A stretch of DNA of 64,000 bases from Eriocheir sinensis (taxonomy: Eukaryota; Arthropoda; Malacostraca; Decapoda; Varunidae), in contig NW_026111769.1 of the NCBI RefSeq assembly GCF_024679095.1, positions 295,229-359,228 of the forward strand, in the 5' to 3' direction. The position numbers were made by a program, and so were the translations under genes. This document shows positions 10,788 through 26,896 of this stretch, piece after piece (the first letter of the stretch is position 1; every line of letters starts with the position of its first letter). The notes beneath the pieces were generated by a model. That model did not search any database, was not told the DNA's origin, and saw nothing but the letters and a program-made list of their open reading frames with translations.

Positions 10788-11801
10788 TATTCGGTGTATT
10801 TATTTTGTTACGATTTCACATTATTCTATTTGTTTTTTGTATATATTTTTTTATACATATTTACATTATTTAATGTGTATCTTGCATATATATTTCATAC
10901 AAATTTATTATCTATTACTTATTTTCATGCAAATACACATTCTTTTCATGATATTTTGTTTATTTATTTTGACACGAATTTACCTAGATATGTATTTTGT
11001 ATATATATTTTTATACGTATTTACATAATTTCATGTGTATTTTGTATATATATTTCTATAGAAATCTACGTTATTTTATGTGTATTCGTATATATATTTT
11101 GAAACAAATTAACTTTGTTTTATATGTATTTTTGAATATCTCTTTCAATACATATTTACCTTACTGTATATGCATTTTGTATATTTATTTCAATACAAAT
11201 TTAAAAATTTTATGTGTATTTTGGTATATATATTTTTATAAAAAATGCGCTATTTTATGGGAATTTTGCATCTTTATTTTCATACAAATTTACATTATTT
11301 TATTGATATTCTGTGTATTTATATTGATAGGATTTTACATTAATCTATTTCTTTTTTGTATATATTTTTTTATACACATTTACATTATTTAATGTGTATC
11401 TTGCATATATATTTTATACAAATTTACGTTATTTTAAGTGTATTTATTTATATATTTTCATTCATATTTACATTATTTTATGTGTATTTTGTATATGTAT
11501 TTCAATACAAATTTACCTAATTTTATGTGTATTTTGTATATTTCTTTTCATACAAATTTTAAATATTTTTGTGTATTTTTGTATATAGTTTTATACAAAT
11601 TTAGGTTATTTTATGTACGCATTTACATTATTTAATGTGTGTTATGTATATATATTTTTATGCAAATCTACTTTATTTTATGTGCATTTTTGTACATATA
11701 TTTTTTTAGAAATTTGCGTTATTTTATGTGTATTTGTATATGTTTTCTCATACAAATTTACATTATTTTATTGCTATTTTGTTTATTTATTTTGATACGA
11801 A
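10788..11801 (+). repeat. Satellite run, plus orientation, right of the transposon
   Basis: Closely matches 28.42-29.44 and 39.74-40.75 kb, sharing rare variants such as TTTTGTTACGATTTCAC with the former. It ends at the turning point GATACGAATGAAAATAGATA, which both paralogs also have. Confidence 0.87.
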
Positions 11802-12303
11802 TGAAAATAGATATACAAAATATACATAAAATAAACTAAATTTGCATTGAAATATAGATACAAAATACATAAAATAATGTAAATTTGTATCAAAATATTT
11901 TAACAGATGCGCATAAAATAACGTAAATTTGTTTTAAAATATACAAAATACACATTAAATAATGTAAATATTTATAAAAATATATATACAAAACACAAAT
12001 AGAATAATGTAAAATCGTATCAAAATAAATACACAGAATATTAATAAAACAATGTAAATTTGTATGAAAATAAAGCTGCAAAAAACCCATTAAATAACGC
12101 ATTTTTTTTATAAAAATATATATACCAAAATACACATGAAAAAATTAATTTGTATTAAAATAAATATACAAAATACACATACAATAAGGTAAATCTGTAT
12201 TGAAATAGATATGCAAAATATAAAAACAATGTAAATTTGTTTCAAAATATATATACGGATACACATAAACTAACGTAGATTTGTATAAAATATATATACA
12301 AAA
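11802..12303 (-). repeat. Minus-oriented satellite run
   Basis: About 500 bp, the counterpart of 29441-29941 and of the starts of the minus runs at 40750 and about 43360. It ends at the ACAAAATACATGTGCATTTT turning point shared with 29942. Confidence 0.85.
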
Positions 12304-15300
12304 TACATGTGCATTTTGTATATTAATTTTAATACAAATTTGATTAATCTATGTGTATTTTTGTATATGTATTTTTATAAAAATATGCTTTATTTTATGA
12401 GTATTTTGCATCTTTATTTTCATACAAATTTACATTATTTTATTGATATTCTGTGTATTTATTTTGATATGATTTTACATTATTCTATGTGTATTTTGTA
12501 TATATATTTTATATAAAATGTATTTGTTTTCATTTCATACAAATCTACATTATTTTATGTGTTTTTTGTACATGTATTGAAATACAAATTTAACTAGTTA
12601 TATGTGTATTTTGTATATCTATTTTGTATGTATATTTTCATAGAAATTTACTCTATTTTATGAGTATTCGTATATATATTTTGATACAAATTTACATTAT
12701 TAATGTGTATTTTGCATATCTATTTCAATACAAATTTACTTTATTGAACGTGCATTTTGTATTTTTATTTCAATACAAATTAAATTATTTTATATGTATT
12801 TTTGTATATATATTTTTATGCAAATATGCGTTATTATATGGATATTTTGCATCTTTATTTTTATACAAATTTACATTATTTTATTGATATTCTCTTTATT
12901 TATTTTGATACGATTTAACATTATTCTATGTGTTTTTTGTATATTTTTTTTTATATATATATTTACATTATTTAATGTTCATTTTGTATATATATTTTAT
13001 CCTAATTTACATTATTTTATGTGTATTTGTTTATATATTTTCATACATATTTACATTATTTTATGTGGTTTTTATATATATTTTTCTACGTATTTAAATT
13101 ATTTTATGTGTATTTTGTATATACATTTTCATAAAAAATTCCGTTATTTTATTGTGTGTATAAGTATATATTTTGATACAAATTTTATACAAACTCATGT
13201 TAATTAATGTGTATTTGTATATATATTTTCATACAAATTTATATTATTTTATGTGTATTTTTTCATATATTTCATTACAAATTTACCTTATTTTATGTTT
13301 ATTTTGTATATTTATTTCATTCAATTTTAAATTATTTTATGTGTATATTTGTATTTGTATTTAGGTTATTTTATGTGTATTTTGTATATATATTTTCATC
13401 CAAAATTACATTATTTTATTGGTATTTCTTAATTTAATTCGATACGAATTTAGATTATTTCATAGGTATTTTGTATACATATTTTTATACTTATTTACAT
13501 TATCTAATGTGTGTTTTGTATATATATTTTTATGCAAATTTTTCTAATGTTCATTTTTGTACATATATTTTAATAGAAATTTGCGTTATTTTATGTATAT
13601 AGTTTTATATAAATTTACGTTATTTTATGTGCATTTTGTATATTTATATTTATACAAATACACATTTTTTTATTGGTATATTGTTTATTTACATTTATAC
13701 GAATTTACATTATTTTATGTGTATTTTGTATACATTTTTTTATACGTATTTACTTAATTTTATGTGTATTTTGTATATGTATTTTTATAGAAATCTACGT
13801 TATTTTATGTGTATTCGTATATATATTTTGAAACAAATTTACATTATTTTATATGTATTTTGCATATCTATTTCAATACAAATTTACCTTATTATATGTG
13901 CATTTTGTATATTTATTTTAATACAAGTATTTTGGTATCAATATTTAAAAAAAAAATGCGTTATTTTATAGGTATTTTGCATCTTAATTTTCATTTTATA
14001 TGTACTTTGTATATATATTTTTATACGCTTTTACATTATTTAATATTTATTTTGAATATATATTTTATACAAATTCTTGGTATTTTATGTGTATTTGTAT
14101 ATATTTTCATATAAATTTACATTATTGTATGTGTATTTTGTACATATATTTTATTACAAATCTACCTTATTTTATGTTTATTTTGTATGTGTATTTTGTA
14201 TATTTATATTTATCCAAATACACATTTTTTATTGGTATTTTGTTTATTTATTTTAAATCGAATTTACATTATTTTATGTGTATTTTGTATACATTTTTTA
14301 TACGTATTTACTTAATTTTATGTGTATTTTGTATATATATTTTATAGAAATCTACGTTTTTTATTTGTATTCGTATATATATTTTGAAACAAATTTACAT
14401 TGTTTTATATGTATTTTGCATATCTCTTTCAATACAAATTTACCTTATTGTATGTGCATTTTTATATTTATTTCAATACAAATTTAAATATTTTATGTGT
14501 ATTTTGGTATATATATTTTTATAAGAAATGCGCTATTTTATGGGAATTTTGCATCTTTATTTTCATACAAATTTACATTATTTTATTAATATTCGGTGTA
14601 TTTATTTTGATACGATTTTACATTATTCTATTTGTTTTTGTATATACTTTTTATACATATTTACATTATTTAATGTGTATCTTGCATATATATTTTATAC
14701 AAATTTATTATCTATTATCTATTTTCATACAAATACACATTCTTTTCATGATATTTTGTTTATTTATTTTGACACGAATTTACATTATTTGATATGTATT
14801 TTGTATATATTTTTTTATACGTATTTACATAATTTCATATGTATTTTGTATATATATTTCTATAGAAATCTACTTTATTTTATGTGTATTCGTATATATA
14901 TTTTGAAACAAATTTACATTGTTTTATATGTATTTTTGAATATATCTCTTAATACAAATTTACCTTACTGTATATGCATTTTGTATATTTATTTCAATAC
15001 AAATTTAAATATCTTATGTGTATTTTGGTATATATATTTTTATAAAAAATGAGATAATTTTGGGGAATTTTGCATCTTTATTTTCATACAAATTTACATT
15101 ATTTTATTGATATTCTGTGTATTTATTTTGATACGATTTTACATTATTCTATTTGTTTTTTGTATATATTTTTTTATACACATTTACATTATTTAATGTG
15201 TATCTTGCATATATATTTTATACAAATTTACGTTATTTTAAGTGTATTTGTTTATATATTTTCATTCAAATTTACATTATTTGATGTGTATTTTGTATAT

Positions 15301-15330
15301 GTATTTCAATACAAATTTACCTAATTTTAT
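12304..15330 (+). repeat. Higher-order cassette, copy 1
   Basis: Defined by an ordered series of variant monomers. It is preceded by the same 0.5-kb minus run as copy 3, so 10.79-15.33 and 28.43-33.0 kb form a 4.5-kb duplicate pair offset by about 17.64 kb. Confidence 0.8.
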
Positions 15331-18300
15331 GTGTATTTTGTATATTTCTTTTGTATAAATTTACGTTTTTTTATGTGCATTTTGTATATTTATATTTATA
15401 CAAATACACATTCTTTTATTGGTATATTGTTTATTTTTATTTATACGAATTTACATTATTTTATGTGTATTTTGTATACATTTTTTTATACGTATTTACT
15501 TAGTTTTATATGTATTTTGTATATGTATTTTTTTAGAAATCTACGTTATTTTATGTGTATTCGTATATATATTTTGAAACAAATTTACATTATTTTATAT
15601 GTATTTTGCATATCTATTTCAATACAAATTTACTTTATTGTATGTGCATTTTGTATATTTATTTTAATACAAATTCAAATATTTTATGTGTATTTTGGTA
15701 TCAATAATTTTATAAAAAATGCGTTATTTTATAGGTATTTTGCATCCTAATTTTCATACAAACTTACATTATTTTATTAATATTCTGTGTATATATTTTG
15801 ATACGATTTTACATTATTCTATTTGTGTTTTGAATATATTTTTCTATACATATTTACATTATTTAATGTGTATTTTGAATATATATTTCATACAAATTTA
15901 CGTTATTATATGTGTATTTGTTTATATATTTTTTTTTCAAATTTACATTATTTTATGTGTATTTTGTATATGTATTTCAATACAAATTAACCTAATTTTA
16001 TATGTATTTTGTATATTTCTTTTCATACAAATTTAAATTATTTTTGTGTATTTTTGTATATAGTTTTATACAAATTTAGGTTATTTTATGTTTTCAAACA
16101 AATTTAAATTATTTTTGTGTATTTTTGTATATATTTTTATACAAATTTTTGTTATTTTATTTGTATTTTGTATATATATTTTCCTACAAATATACATTCT
16201 TTTAGAGGAAATTTTGTTTATTTATTTTGATACGAGTTTACATTATTTTATGTGTATTTTGTATATATATTTTTCTATGTATTTACATTATTTTATGTGT
16301 ATTTTGTATATATATTTTCATAAAAAAAACTACGTAATTTTATTGTGTGTATTCGTATATATTTTGATAAAAAAAAATCATTATTTTATGTGTTTTTTGC
16401 ATATCTATTTAAAAAAAAATCTACCTTCTTGTATGTGTATTTTGTAAATTTATTTTAACACAAATTCAATTATTTAATGTGTATTTTTGTATATATATTT
16501 TTTTAAATATGAGTTATTTTATGGGTATTTTGCATCTTTAATTTTATAAATTTTTACATTACGTACATATCTTTTATACGTATTTACATTATTTAATGTG
16601 TATTTTGTTTATATATTTTTATACAAATTTACGTTATTATATGTGTATTTGAATATATATTTTGATACAAATTTACATTATTTTATGTATTTTCTATATT
16701 TATTTTAATTCAAATTTAGTTTTTTTTATGTGTCTTTTGTATATCTATTTTCATACAAATTTAATTATTTTTGTTTATTTTTGTATATAGTTTTATACAA
16801 TTTTACGTTATTTTATGTGTATTTTGTATATTTATATTTATACAAGTAAACATTCTTTTATTGGCATTTAGTTTATTTATTTTGATACGAATTTACATTA
16901 TTTTATGTGTATTTTGTATACATTTTCTTATACGTATTTACTTCATTTTATGTGTATTTTGTATATATATTTTTATAGAAATCTACGTTATTTTATGTGT
17001 ATTCGTATATATATTTTGAAACAAATTTACATTGTTTTATGTGTATTTTGCATATCTATTTCAATACAAATTTACCTTATTGTATGTGCATTTTGTATAT
17101 TTATTGTAATACAAATTTAAATATTTTATGTGTATTTTGGTATATATATTTTCATAAAAAATGCGTTGTTTTATGGGTATTTTGCATCTTTATTTTCATA
17201 CAAATTTACATTATTTTATTAATATTCTGTGTATTTATTTTGATACTACTTTATATTATTCTATTTGTGTTTTGTATATATTTTTTTACACATATTTACA
17301 TTATTTAATGTGTATTTTCTACATATATTTCATACAAATTTACGTTATTTTAAGTGTATTTGTTTATATATTTTCATTCAAATTTACATTATTTTATGTG
17401 TATTTTGTAAATGTATTTCAATAGAAATTTAACTAGTTTTATGTGTATTTTGTATATATATTTTTATACAAATTTAAATTATTTTTGTGTATTTTTTTAA
17501 TAGAGTTTTATACAAATTTACAATATTTTATGTGTATTTTGTATATCTATTTTCATACAAATACACATTCTTTTATTGATATTTTGTTTATTTATTTTGA
17601 TGCGAATTTACATTATTTAATGTATTGTATATATATTTTATACGTATTTACGTCATTTCATGTGTATTTTGTATATATATTTCTATAGAAATATACGTTA
17701 TTTTATGTGTATTCGTATATATATTTTGAAACAAATATACATTGTTTTATGTGCATTTTGTATATTTTTTCAATACAAATTTACCTTATTGTACGTGCAT
17801 TTTGTATATTAATTTTAATACAAATTTAATTATTCTATGTGTATTCTTGTATATGTATTTTGAAAAAAATATGCTTTATTTTATGGGTATTTTGCATCTT
17901 TATTTTCACACAAAATTACATTATTTTATTGATATTCTGTGTATTTATTTTGATACGATTTTACACTATTCTATGTATATTTTGTATATCTATTTTATAC
18001 AAATGTACGTTATTTTATGTGAATTTGTTTTCATTTCATACAAATTTACATTATTTTATGTGTATTTTGTACATGTATTTAAATACAAATTTAACTAATT
18101 ATATGTGTATTTTGTATATCTATTTTCATACAAATTGAAATTTATTTTTTTGTTTTTTTGTATATATTTTTATTCAAATTCTCGTAATTTTATGTGTATT
18201 TTGTATATTTATTTTCTTACAAATATACGTTCTTTTATCGGAATTTTGTTTATTTATTTTGATAAAAATTTTCATTTTTTTAGGTGTATTTGATATATAT

Positions 18301-18369
18301 ATTTTTATACTTATTTAAATAATTTTACATGTATTTTGAATATATATTTTCATAGAAATTTACTCTATA
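12304..18369 (+). repeat. Long plus-oriented satellite run with higher-order cassette
   Basis: Roughly the first 3 kb (to about 15330) is cassette copy 1. The part around 13441-13590 is identical by eye to 22405-22553 over about 150 bp and differs by a few bases from 31081-31230. From about 17.1 kb it matches 50.6-51.8 kb. All open frames here carry the 15-residue satellite period. Confidence 0.88.
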
Positions 18370-20243
18370 TGTATATACAAAAAAACACAAAAATAATTTA
18401 AATTTGTATGAAAATAAATATACAAAATACACATACAATTAGGTAAATTTGTATTGAAATACATATACAAAATACACTTAAAATAATGTAAATTTAAATG
18501 AAATTATATAAAAAAAATACACTTAAAATAACGTTAATTTGTATAAAATATATATAAAAAATACACATTAAATAATGAAAATATGTATAAAAAAATATAT
18601 ACAAAACACAAATAGTATAATATAAAATCGTATCAAAATATATACACAGAATATTAATAAAATAATGTACATTTGTATGAAAACTAAGATGCAAAATACC
18701 TATAAAATAACGCATTTTTTATAAAATATATATACCAAAATACACATAAAATATTTGAATTTGTATTAAAATAAATATACAAAATGCACATACAATATAA
18801 ATTTGTATTGAAATAGATATAAAACATATAAAACAATGTAAATTTGTTTCAAAATATATATACGAATACACGTAATTTATAAATATATATATACAAAATA
18901 CAAATAAAATTAAGTAAATAAAAATGTATACAAAATACACATAAAATAATGTAAATTGTATAAATATAAATAAACAAAATACCAATAAGAGAATGTGTAT
19001 TTGTATAAATATAAATATACAAAATGCACATAAAATAACGTAAATTTGTATAAAACTATATACAAAAATACACAGAAGTAATTAAACTATATGAAAGTAG
19101 ATATACAAAATACACACAAAATAAGCTAAATTTGAATTGAAATATATATACAAAATACATAAAATAAAGTAAATTCGTTTCAAAATATTTTTAACAAATA
19201 CACATATAATAGTAAATTTGTAAAAAAAATATATGAACAAAATACACATTAAGTAATGTAAATACGTATAAAAAATTATTTACAAAATACACAAATAATC
19301 AAGTCATTCGTATCAAAATAAATAAACAAAAAACTAATTAAATAATGTAAATTTGTATGAGAAAACATATACAAAATACACATAAAATAACGTTTTAAGT
19401 TTCTATAAAAATATGTACAAAATGCACATAAAATTAGTTTGCATAAAAAAATATATACAAAACACACATTAGATAATGTAAATGAGTATAAAATTATGTA
19501 TACAAAATACCTATGAAATAATCTAAATTCGTATCGAGTTAAATTAAGAAAATAACAATAAAATAATGTAATTTTGGATGAAAATATATATAGAAAACAC
19601 ACATAAAATAAGCTAAATACAAATACAAATATACACATTAAATAATTTAAAATTGAATGAAATAAATATACAAAATAAACATAAAATAAGGAAAATTTGT
19701 AATAAAATATATGTAAGAATACACATAAAATAATATAAATTTGTATGAAAATATATATACAAATACACATAAAATAACATGAATTTGTATAAAATTTGTT
19801 TCAAAATATATACGAATACACACAATAAAATAACGTAAATTTTCATGTAAATGTATATATAAAATACACATAAAATAGTTTACCTACGTAGAAAATATAT
19901 ATACAAAATACACAGAAAATAATGTAAATTCGTAAAATTAAATACACAAAATTCCAATAAAGAATGTATATTTAGAAAATATATATACAAAAACAAATAA
20001 AATTACTAAAATTTGTATAAAAATATATACAAAAATACACAAAAATAATTTAAATTTGTTTGAAAATAGATATGCAAAATACACATAAAGTTAGGCAAAT
20101 TTGTATTGAAATATATATACAAAACTCACATAAAATAATGTAAATTTGTATGAAAATATATAAACAAATACATATAAAATCACGTAAATTTGGATAATAT
20201 ATATATATATACAAAATATACATTAAATATTTTAAATATGTAT
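18370..20243 (-). repeat. Minus-oriented satellite run
   Basis: Starts at the CTCTATATGTATATACAAAA turning point and ends at palindromic junction J1. The whole run is paralogous to 51827-53731. It includes monomers related to 36.4-37.5 kb, inverse to 81-1319. Confidence 0.87.
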
Positions 20244-20271
20244 AAAAATATATTATATTATATATATTTTT
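20244..20271. repeat. Palindromic strand-switch junction J1, copy 2
   Basis: A 28-bp AT-only near-palindrome with AAAAATATAT and ATATATTTTT arms, followed by ATTGATATTTGCGTTA as at 37523 and 53760. Confidence 0.75.
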
Positions 20272-23200
20272 ATTGATATTTGCGTTATTTATGTGTATTT
20301 TGTATATTTTTCTCATAGAAATTTACATTATTTTATTAGTATTTTGTCTATTTATTTTGATACGAATTACATGATTATTTGTGTATTTTTTACATTTTTT
20401 ATACGTATTTACATTATTTAATGTGTATTTTGTTTATATATTTTTATACAAATTTACGTTATTATATGTGTATTTGTATAGGTATTTTGATACAAATTTA
20501 CATTATTTTATGTATTTTGTATATATATTTCAATTCAAATTTAGCTTATTTTATGTGTATTTTGTATATCTATTTATTTTAATACAAAATCAAATATTTT
20601 ATGTTTTTTCGTATATATATTTTTATAAAAAATGCGTTATTTTATGGGTATTTTGCATCTTAATTTTCATACAAATTTACATTATTTTATTAATATTTTC
20701 TGTATTTATTTTGATACGATTTTACATTATTTTATTTGTGTTTTGTATATATTTTTTTATACATATTTACATTATTTAATGTTTTTTTTTTGTATATATA
20801 TTTGATACAAATTTACGTTATTTTAAGTCTATATGTTTATATATTTTCATTCAAATTTACATTATTTTATGTGTATTTTGTATATGTATTTCAATACAAA
20901 TTTACCTATTTTTATGTTTTTTTATATTTATTTTCATACAAGTTTAAATTATTTTTGTGTATTTTTGTATATAGTTTTATACAAATTTAGGTTATTTTAT
21001 GTGTATTTTGTATATATATTTTCATACAAATACACATTCTTTTCATGATATTTTGTTTATTTATTTTGACACGAGTTAACATTATTTAATGTGTATTTTG
21101 TATATATATTTTTATACGTATTTACATTATTTCAAGTGTATTTTGTATATATATTTCTATAGAAATCTGCGTTATTTTATGTGTATTCGTATATATATTT
21201 TGAAACAAATTTACATTTTTTATGTGTATTTTGCATATTTTTTCAATACAAATTTACCTTATTGTATGTGCATTTTGTATATTAATTTTAATACAAATTT
21301 GATTAATCTATGTGTATTTTTGTATATGTATTTTTATAAAAATATGCTTTATTTTATGGGTATTTTGCATCTTTATTTTCATACAAATTTACATTATTTT
21401 ATTGATATTCTGTGTATTTATTTTGATATGATTTTACATTATTCTATGTGTATTTTGTATATATATTTTATATAAAATGTATTTGTTTTCATTTCATACA
21501 AATCTACATTATTTTATGTGTTTTTTGTACATGTATTTAAATACAAATTTAACTAGTTATATGTGTATTTTGTATATCTATTTTGTATGTATATTTTCAT
21601 AGAAATTTACGCTATTTTATGAGTATTCGTATATATATTTTGATACAAATTTACATTATTAATGTGTATTTTGCATATCTATTTCAATACAAATTTACTT
21701 TATTGTACGTGCATTTTGTATATTTATTTCAATACAAATTAAATTATTTTATATGTATTTTTGTATATATATTTTTATGCAAATATGCGTTATTATATGG
21801 ATATTTTGCATCTTTATTTTTATACAAATTTACATTATTTTATTGATATTCTCTTTATTTATTTTGATACGATTTAACATTATTCTGTGTGTATTTTGTA
21901 TATTTTTTTTTATATATATATTTACATTATTTAATGTTCATTTTGTATATATATTTTATCCTAATTTACATTATTTTATGTGTATTTGTTTATATATTTT
22001 CATACATATTTACATTATTTTATGTGTTTTTTGTATATATATTTTTCTACGTATTTAAATTATTTTATGTGTATTTTGTATATACATTTTCATAAAAAAA
22101 AATACGTTATTTTATTGTGTGTATAAGTATATATTTTGATACAAATTTTATACAAACTCATGTTATTTAATGTGTATTTGTATATATATTTTCATACAAA
22201 TTTATATTATTTTATGTATATTTTTTCATATATTTCATTACAAATTTACCTTATTTTATGTTTATTTTGTATATTTATTTCATTCAATTTTAAATTTTTT
22301 TATGTGTATATTTGTATTTGTATTTAGGTTATTTTATGTGTATTTTGTATATATATTTTCATCCAAAATTACATTATTTTATTGGTATTTCTTAATTTAA
22401 TTCGATACGAATTTAGATTATTTCATAGGTATTTTGTATACATATTTTTATACTTATTTACATTATCTAATGTGTGTTTTGTATATATATTTTTATGCAA
22501 ATTTTTCTAATGTTCATTTTTGTACATATATTTTAATAGAAATTTGCGTTATTTTATGTATATAGTTTTATATAAATTTACGTTATTTTATGTGCATTTT
22601 GTATATTTATATTTATACAAATACACATTATTTTATTGGTATATTGTTTATCTACATTTATACGAATTTACATTATTTTATGTGTATTTTGTATACATTT
22701 TTTTATACGTATTTACTTAATTTTATGTGTATTTTGTATATGTATTTTTATAGAAATCTACGTTATTTTATGTGTATTCGTATATATATTTTGAAACAAA
22801 TTTACATTATTTTATATGTATTTTGCATATCTATTTCAATACAAATTTACCTTATTATATGTGCATTTTGTATATTTATTTTAATACAAGTTCAAATATT
22901 TTATGTGTATTTTGGTATCAATAATTTTATAAAAAATGCGTTATTTTATAGGTATTTTGCATCTTAATTTTCATTTTATATGTACTTTGTATATATATTT
23001 TTATACGCTCTTACATTATTTAATATTTATTTTGAATATATATTTTTATACAAATTCATGGTATTTTATGTGTATTTGTATATATATTTTCATATAAATT
23101 TACATTATTGTATGTGTATTTTGTACATATATTTTATTACAAATCTACCTTATTTTATGTTTATTTTGTATGTGTATTTTGTATATTTATATTTATCCAA

Positions 23201-23849
23201 ATACACATTTTTTATTGGTATTTTGTTTATTTATTTTAAATCGAATTTACATTATTTTATGTGTATTTTGTATACATTTTTTTATACGTATTTACTTAAT
23301 TTTATGTGTATTTTGTATATATATTTTTATAGAAATCTACGTTTTTTTATTTGTATTCGTATATATATTTTGAAACAAATTTACATTGTTTTATATGTAT
23401 TTTTGCATATCTCTTTCAATACAAATTTACCTTATTGTATGTGCATTTTGTATATTAATTTCAATACAAATTTAGAAATTTTATGTGTATTTTGGTATAT
23501 ATATTTTTATAAGAAATGCGCTATTTTATGGGAATTTTGCATATTTATTTTCATACAAATTTAAATTATTTTATTAATATTCGGTGTATTTATTTTGATA
23601 CGATTTTACATTATTCTATTTGTTTTTTGTATATACTTTTTTATACATATTTACATTATTTAATGTGTATCTTGCATATATATTTTATACAAATTTATTA
23701 TCTATTATCTATTTTCATACAAATACACATTCTTTTCATGATATTTTGTTTATTTATTTTAACACGAATTTACATTATTTGATATGTATTTTGTATATAT
23801 ATTTTTATTCGTATTTACATAATTTCATATGTATTTTGTATATATATTT
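20272..23849 (+). repeat. Plus-oriented satellite run with cassette copy 2
   Basis: The first 0.6-0.7 kb matches 37.52-37.97 and 53.76-54.3 kb. Cassette copy 2 begins at about 21265 and continues to the end of the run, 8.96 kb from copy 1. The run ends at ATATATTTAATAGATATTC, a turning point repeated at 26275. Confidence 0.88.
21265..23849 (+). repeat. Higher-order cassette, copy 2
   Basis: Offset 8.96 kb from copy 1, with long stretches indistinguishable by eye. Its left edge is continuous with other plus monomers and its right edge is cut by a strand switch. Confidence 0.8.
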
Positions 23850-24867
23850 AATAGATATTCAAAATACACATAAAATAACCTAAATTTGTATCAAACTATA
23901 TACAAAAATACACAAAATTTTTTTAAATTTGTATGAAAATAAATATACAAAATACACATAAAATTAGGTAAATTTGTATGGAAATACATATACAAAATAC
24001 ACAAAATAATGTAAATTTGAATGAAAATACATAAACAAATACACTTAAAATAACGAAAATTTGTATAAAAAAAATATATACAAAACACAAATAAAATAAT
24101 GTAAAATCGTATCAAAATAAATACACAGAATATTAATAATATAATGTAAATTTGTATGAAAATAAAGAGGCAAAATACCCATAAAATAACGCATTTTTTT
24201 ATTTATAAAAATATATATACCTAAATACACATAAAAAAATTAGATTTGTATTAAAATAAATATATAAAAAACACATACAATAAGGTAAATTTATATTGAA
24301 ATAGATATGCAAAATACATATAAAGCAATGTAAATTTGTTTCAAAATATGTATACGAATACACATAAAATAACGTAGATTTCTATAAATATATATATAAA
24401 AAATACATATAATATGAAGTAAATACGTATAAAAAAAAGGAAAACAAAATACACATAAAATAATGTAAATTCGTAACAAAATAAATAAGCAAAATACCAA
24501 TAAAAGAATGTGTATTTGTATAAATATAAATATACAAAATACACATAAAATAACGTAAATTTATATAAAACTATATACAAAAATACACAGAAGTAATTAA
24601 ATTTGTATGAAAATATATACAAAATAAGCTAAATTTGAATTGAAATATATATACAAAATACATGAAATAAAGTAAATTTGTATCAAAATATTTATACAAA
24701 TACACATATAATAACGTAAATTTGTATGAAAATATATAAACAAAATACACATTAAATAATGTAAATACGTATAAAAAAATGTGTACAAAATACACATATA
24801 ATCATGTAATTCGTATCAAAATAAATAAACAAAATACCAATAAAATAATAAAAATTTGTATGAGTAA
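23850..24867 (-). repeat. Minus-oriented satellite run (2.42-kb duplication, copy 1)
   Basis: Corresponds monomer by monomer to 26275-27288. At about 24388-24400 only TATATATATA is present where the other copy has a long (TA)n. It ends at TGAGTAAACGTGTATGTTGC. Confidence 0.87.
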
Positions 24868-26274
24868 ACGTGTATGTTGCATATTTTTTCAATACAAATT
24901 TATCTTATTATATACGCATTTTGTATATTAATTTTAATACAAATTCAATTATTCGATGTGTATTTTTGTATCTGTATTTTTATAAACATATGCTTTATTT
25001 TTTGGGTATTTTGCATCTTTATTTTCATACAAATTTACATTATTTTATTGATATTCTGCTCATTCATTTTGATACGAATTGACATTATTCAATGTGTATT
25101 TTGTATATATTTTTCATACAAATTTACGTTATTTTATGTGTATTTGTTTATATATTTTGACAAATTTACAATATTTTATGGCTATTTTGTATATACATTT
25201 CAAAAGAAATTTACCTAGATTTATGTGTATTTTGTATATCTATTTTCATACAAACTCAAATTATTTCTATGTATTTTTGTATATATTTTAATACAAATTT
25301 TAGTTATGTTATGTGTATTTTGTAAATTTATTTTCATTCAAATATATATTATTTTATTGGTGTTTTGTTGATTTATATTGATACGAATTTACATTATTTT
25401 ATATGTACTTTGTATATATATTTTATATACGCATTTACATTATTTAATATATATTTTGAATATATTTTTATACAAATTCATGGTATTTTATGTGTATTTG
25501 TATATATATTTTCATATAAATTTACATTATTTTATGTGTATTTTGTACATATATTTTATGACAAATCTACCTTATTTTATGTTTATTTTGTATATGTATT
25601 TTGTATATTTATATTTATCCAAATACTCATTCTTTTATTGGTATTTTGTTTATTAATTTTAAATCGAATTTACATTATTTTATGTGTATTTTGTATATAT
25701 TTTTTTATACGTATTTACTTAATTTTATGTGTATTTTGTATATATATTTTTATAGAAATCTACGTTTTTTTATTTGTATTCGTATATATATTTTGAAACA
25801 AATTTACATTGTTTTATATGTATTTTTGCATATCTCTTTCAATACAAATTTACCTTATTGTATGTGCATTTTGTATATTTATTTCAATACAAATTTAAAT
25901 ATTTTATGTGTATTTTGGTATATATATTTTTATAAGAAATGCGCTATTTTATGGGAATTTTGCATCTTTATTTTCATACAAATTTACATTATTTTATTAA
26001 TATTCCGTGTATTTATTTTGATACGATTTTACATTATTCTATTTGTTTTTTGTATATACTTTTTTATACATATTCACATTATTTACTGTGTATCTTGCAT
26101 ATATATTTAATACAAATTTATTATCTATTATCTATTTTCATACAAATACACATTCTTTTCATGATATTTTGTTTATTTATTTTGACACGAATTTACATTA
26201 TTTGATATGTATTTTGTATATATATTTTTATACGTATTTACATAATTTCATATGTATTTTGCATATATATTTAA
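24868..26274 (+). repeat. Plus-oriented satellite run
   Basis: The first 1.07 kb is duplicated at 27290-28360 and 47912-48990, and inverted at 34114-35181. The variants TTTCAAAAGAAATTTACC and ATTTTAAATCGAATTTACA mark it. Confidence 0.87.
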
Positions 26275-26806
26275 TAGATATTCAAAATACACATAAAATA
26301 ACCAAAATTTGTATCAAACTATGTACAAAAATACACAAAAATATTTTAAATTTGTATGAAAATAAATATACAAAATACACATAAAATTAGGTAAATTTGT
26401 ATGGAAATACATATACAAAATACACATAAAATAATGTAAATTTGAATGAAAATACATAAACAAATACACTTAAAATAACGTAAATTTGTATAAAAAAATA
26501 TATACAAAACACAAATAGAATAATGTAAAATCGTATCAAAATAAATACACAGAATATTAATAAAATAATGTAAATTTGTATGAAAATAAAGAGGCAAAAT
26601 ACCCATAAAATAACGCATTTTTTTATTTATAAAAATATATATACCAAAGTACACATAAAAAAATTTGATTTGTATTAAAATAAATATATAAAAAACACAT
26701 ACAATAAGGTAAATTTGTATTGAAATAGATATGCAAAATACATATAAAGCAATGTAAATTTGTTTAAAAATATGTATACGAATACACATAAAATAACGTA
26801 GATTTC

Positions 26807-26896
<90 letters not shown>

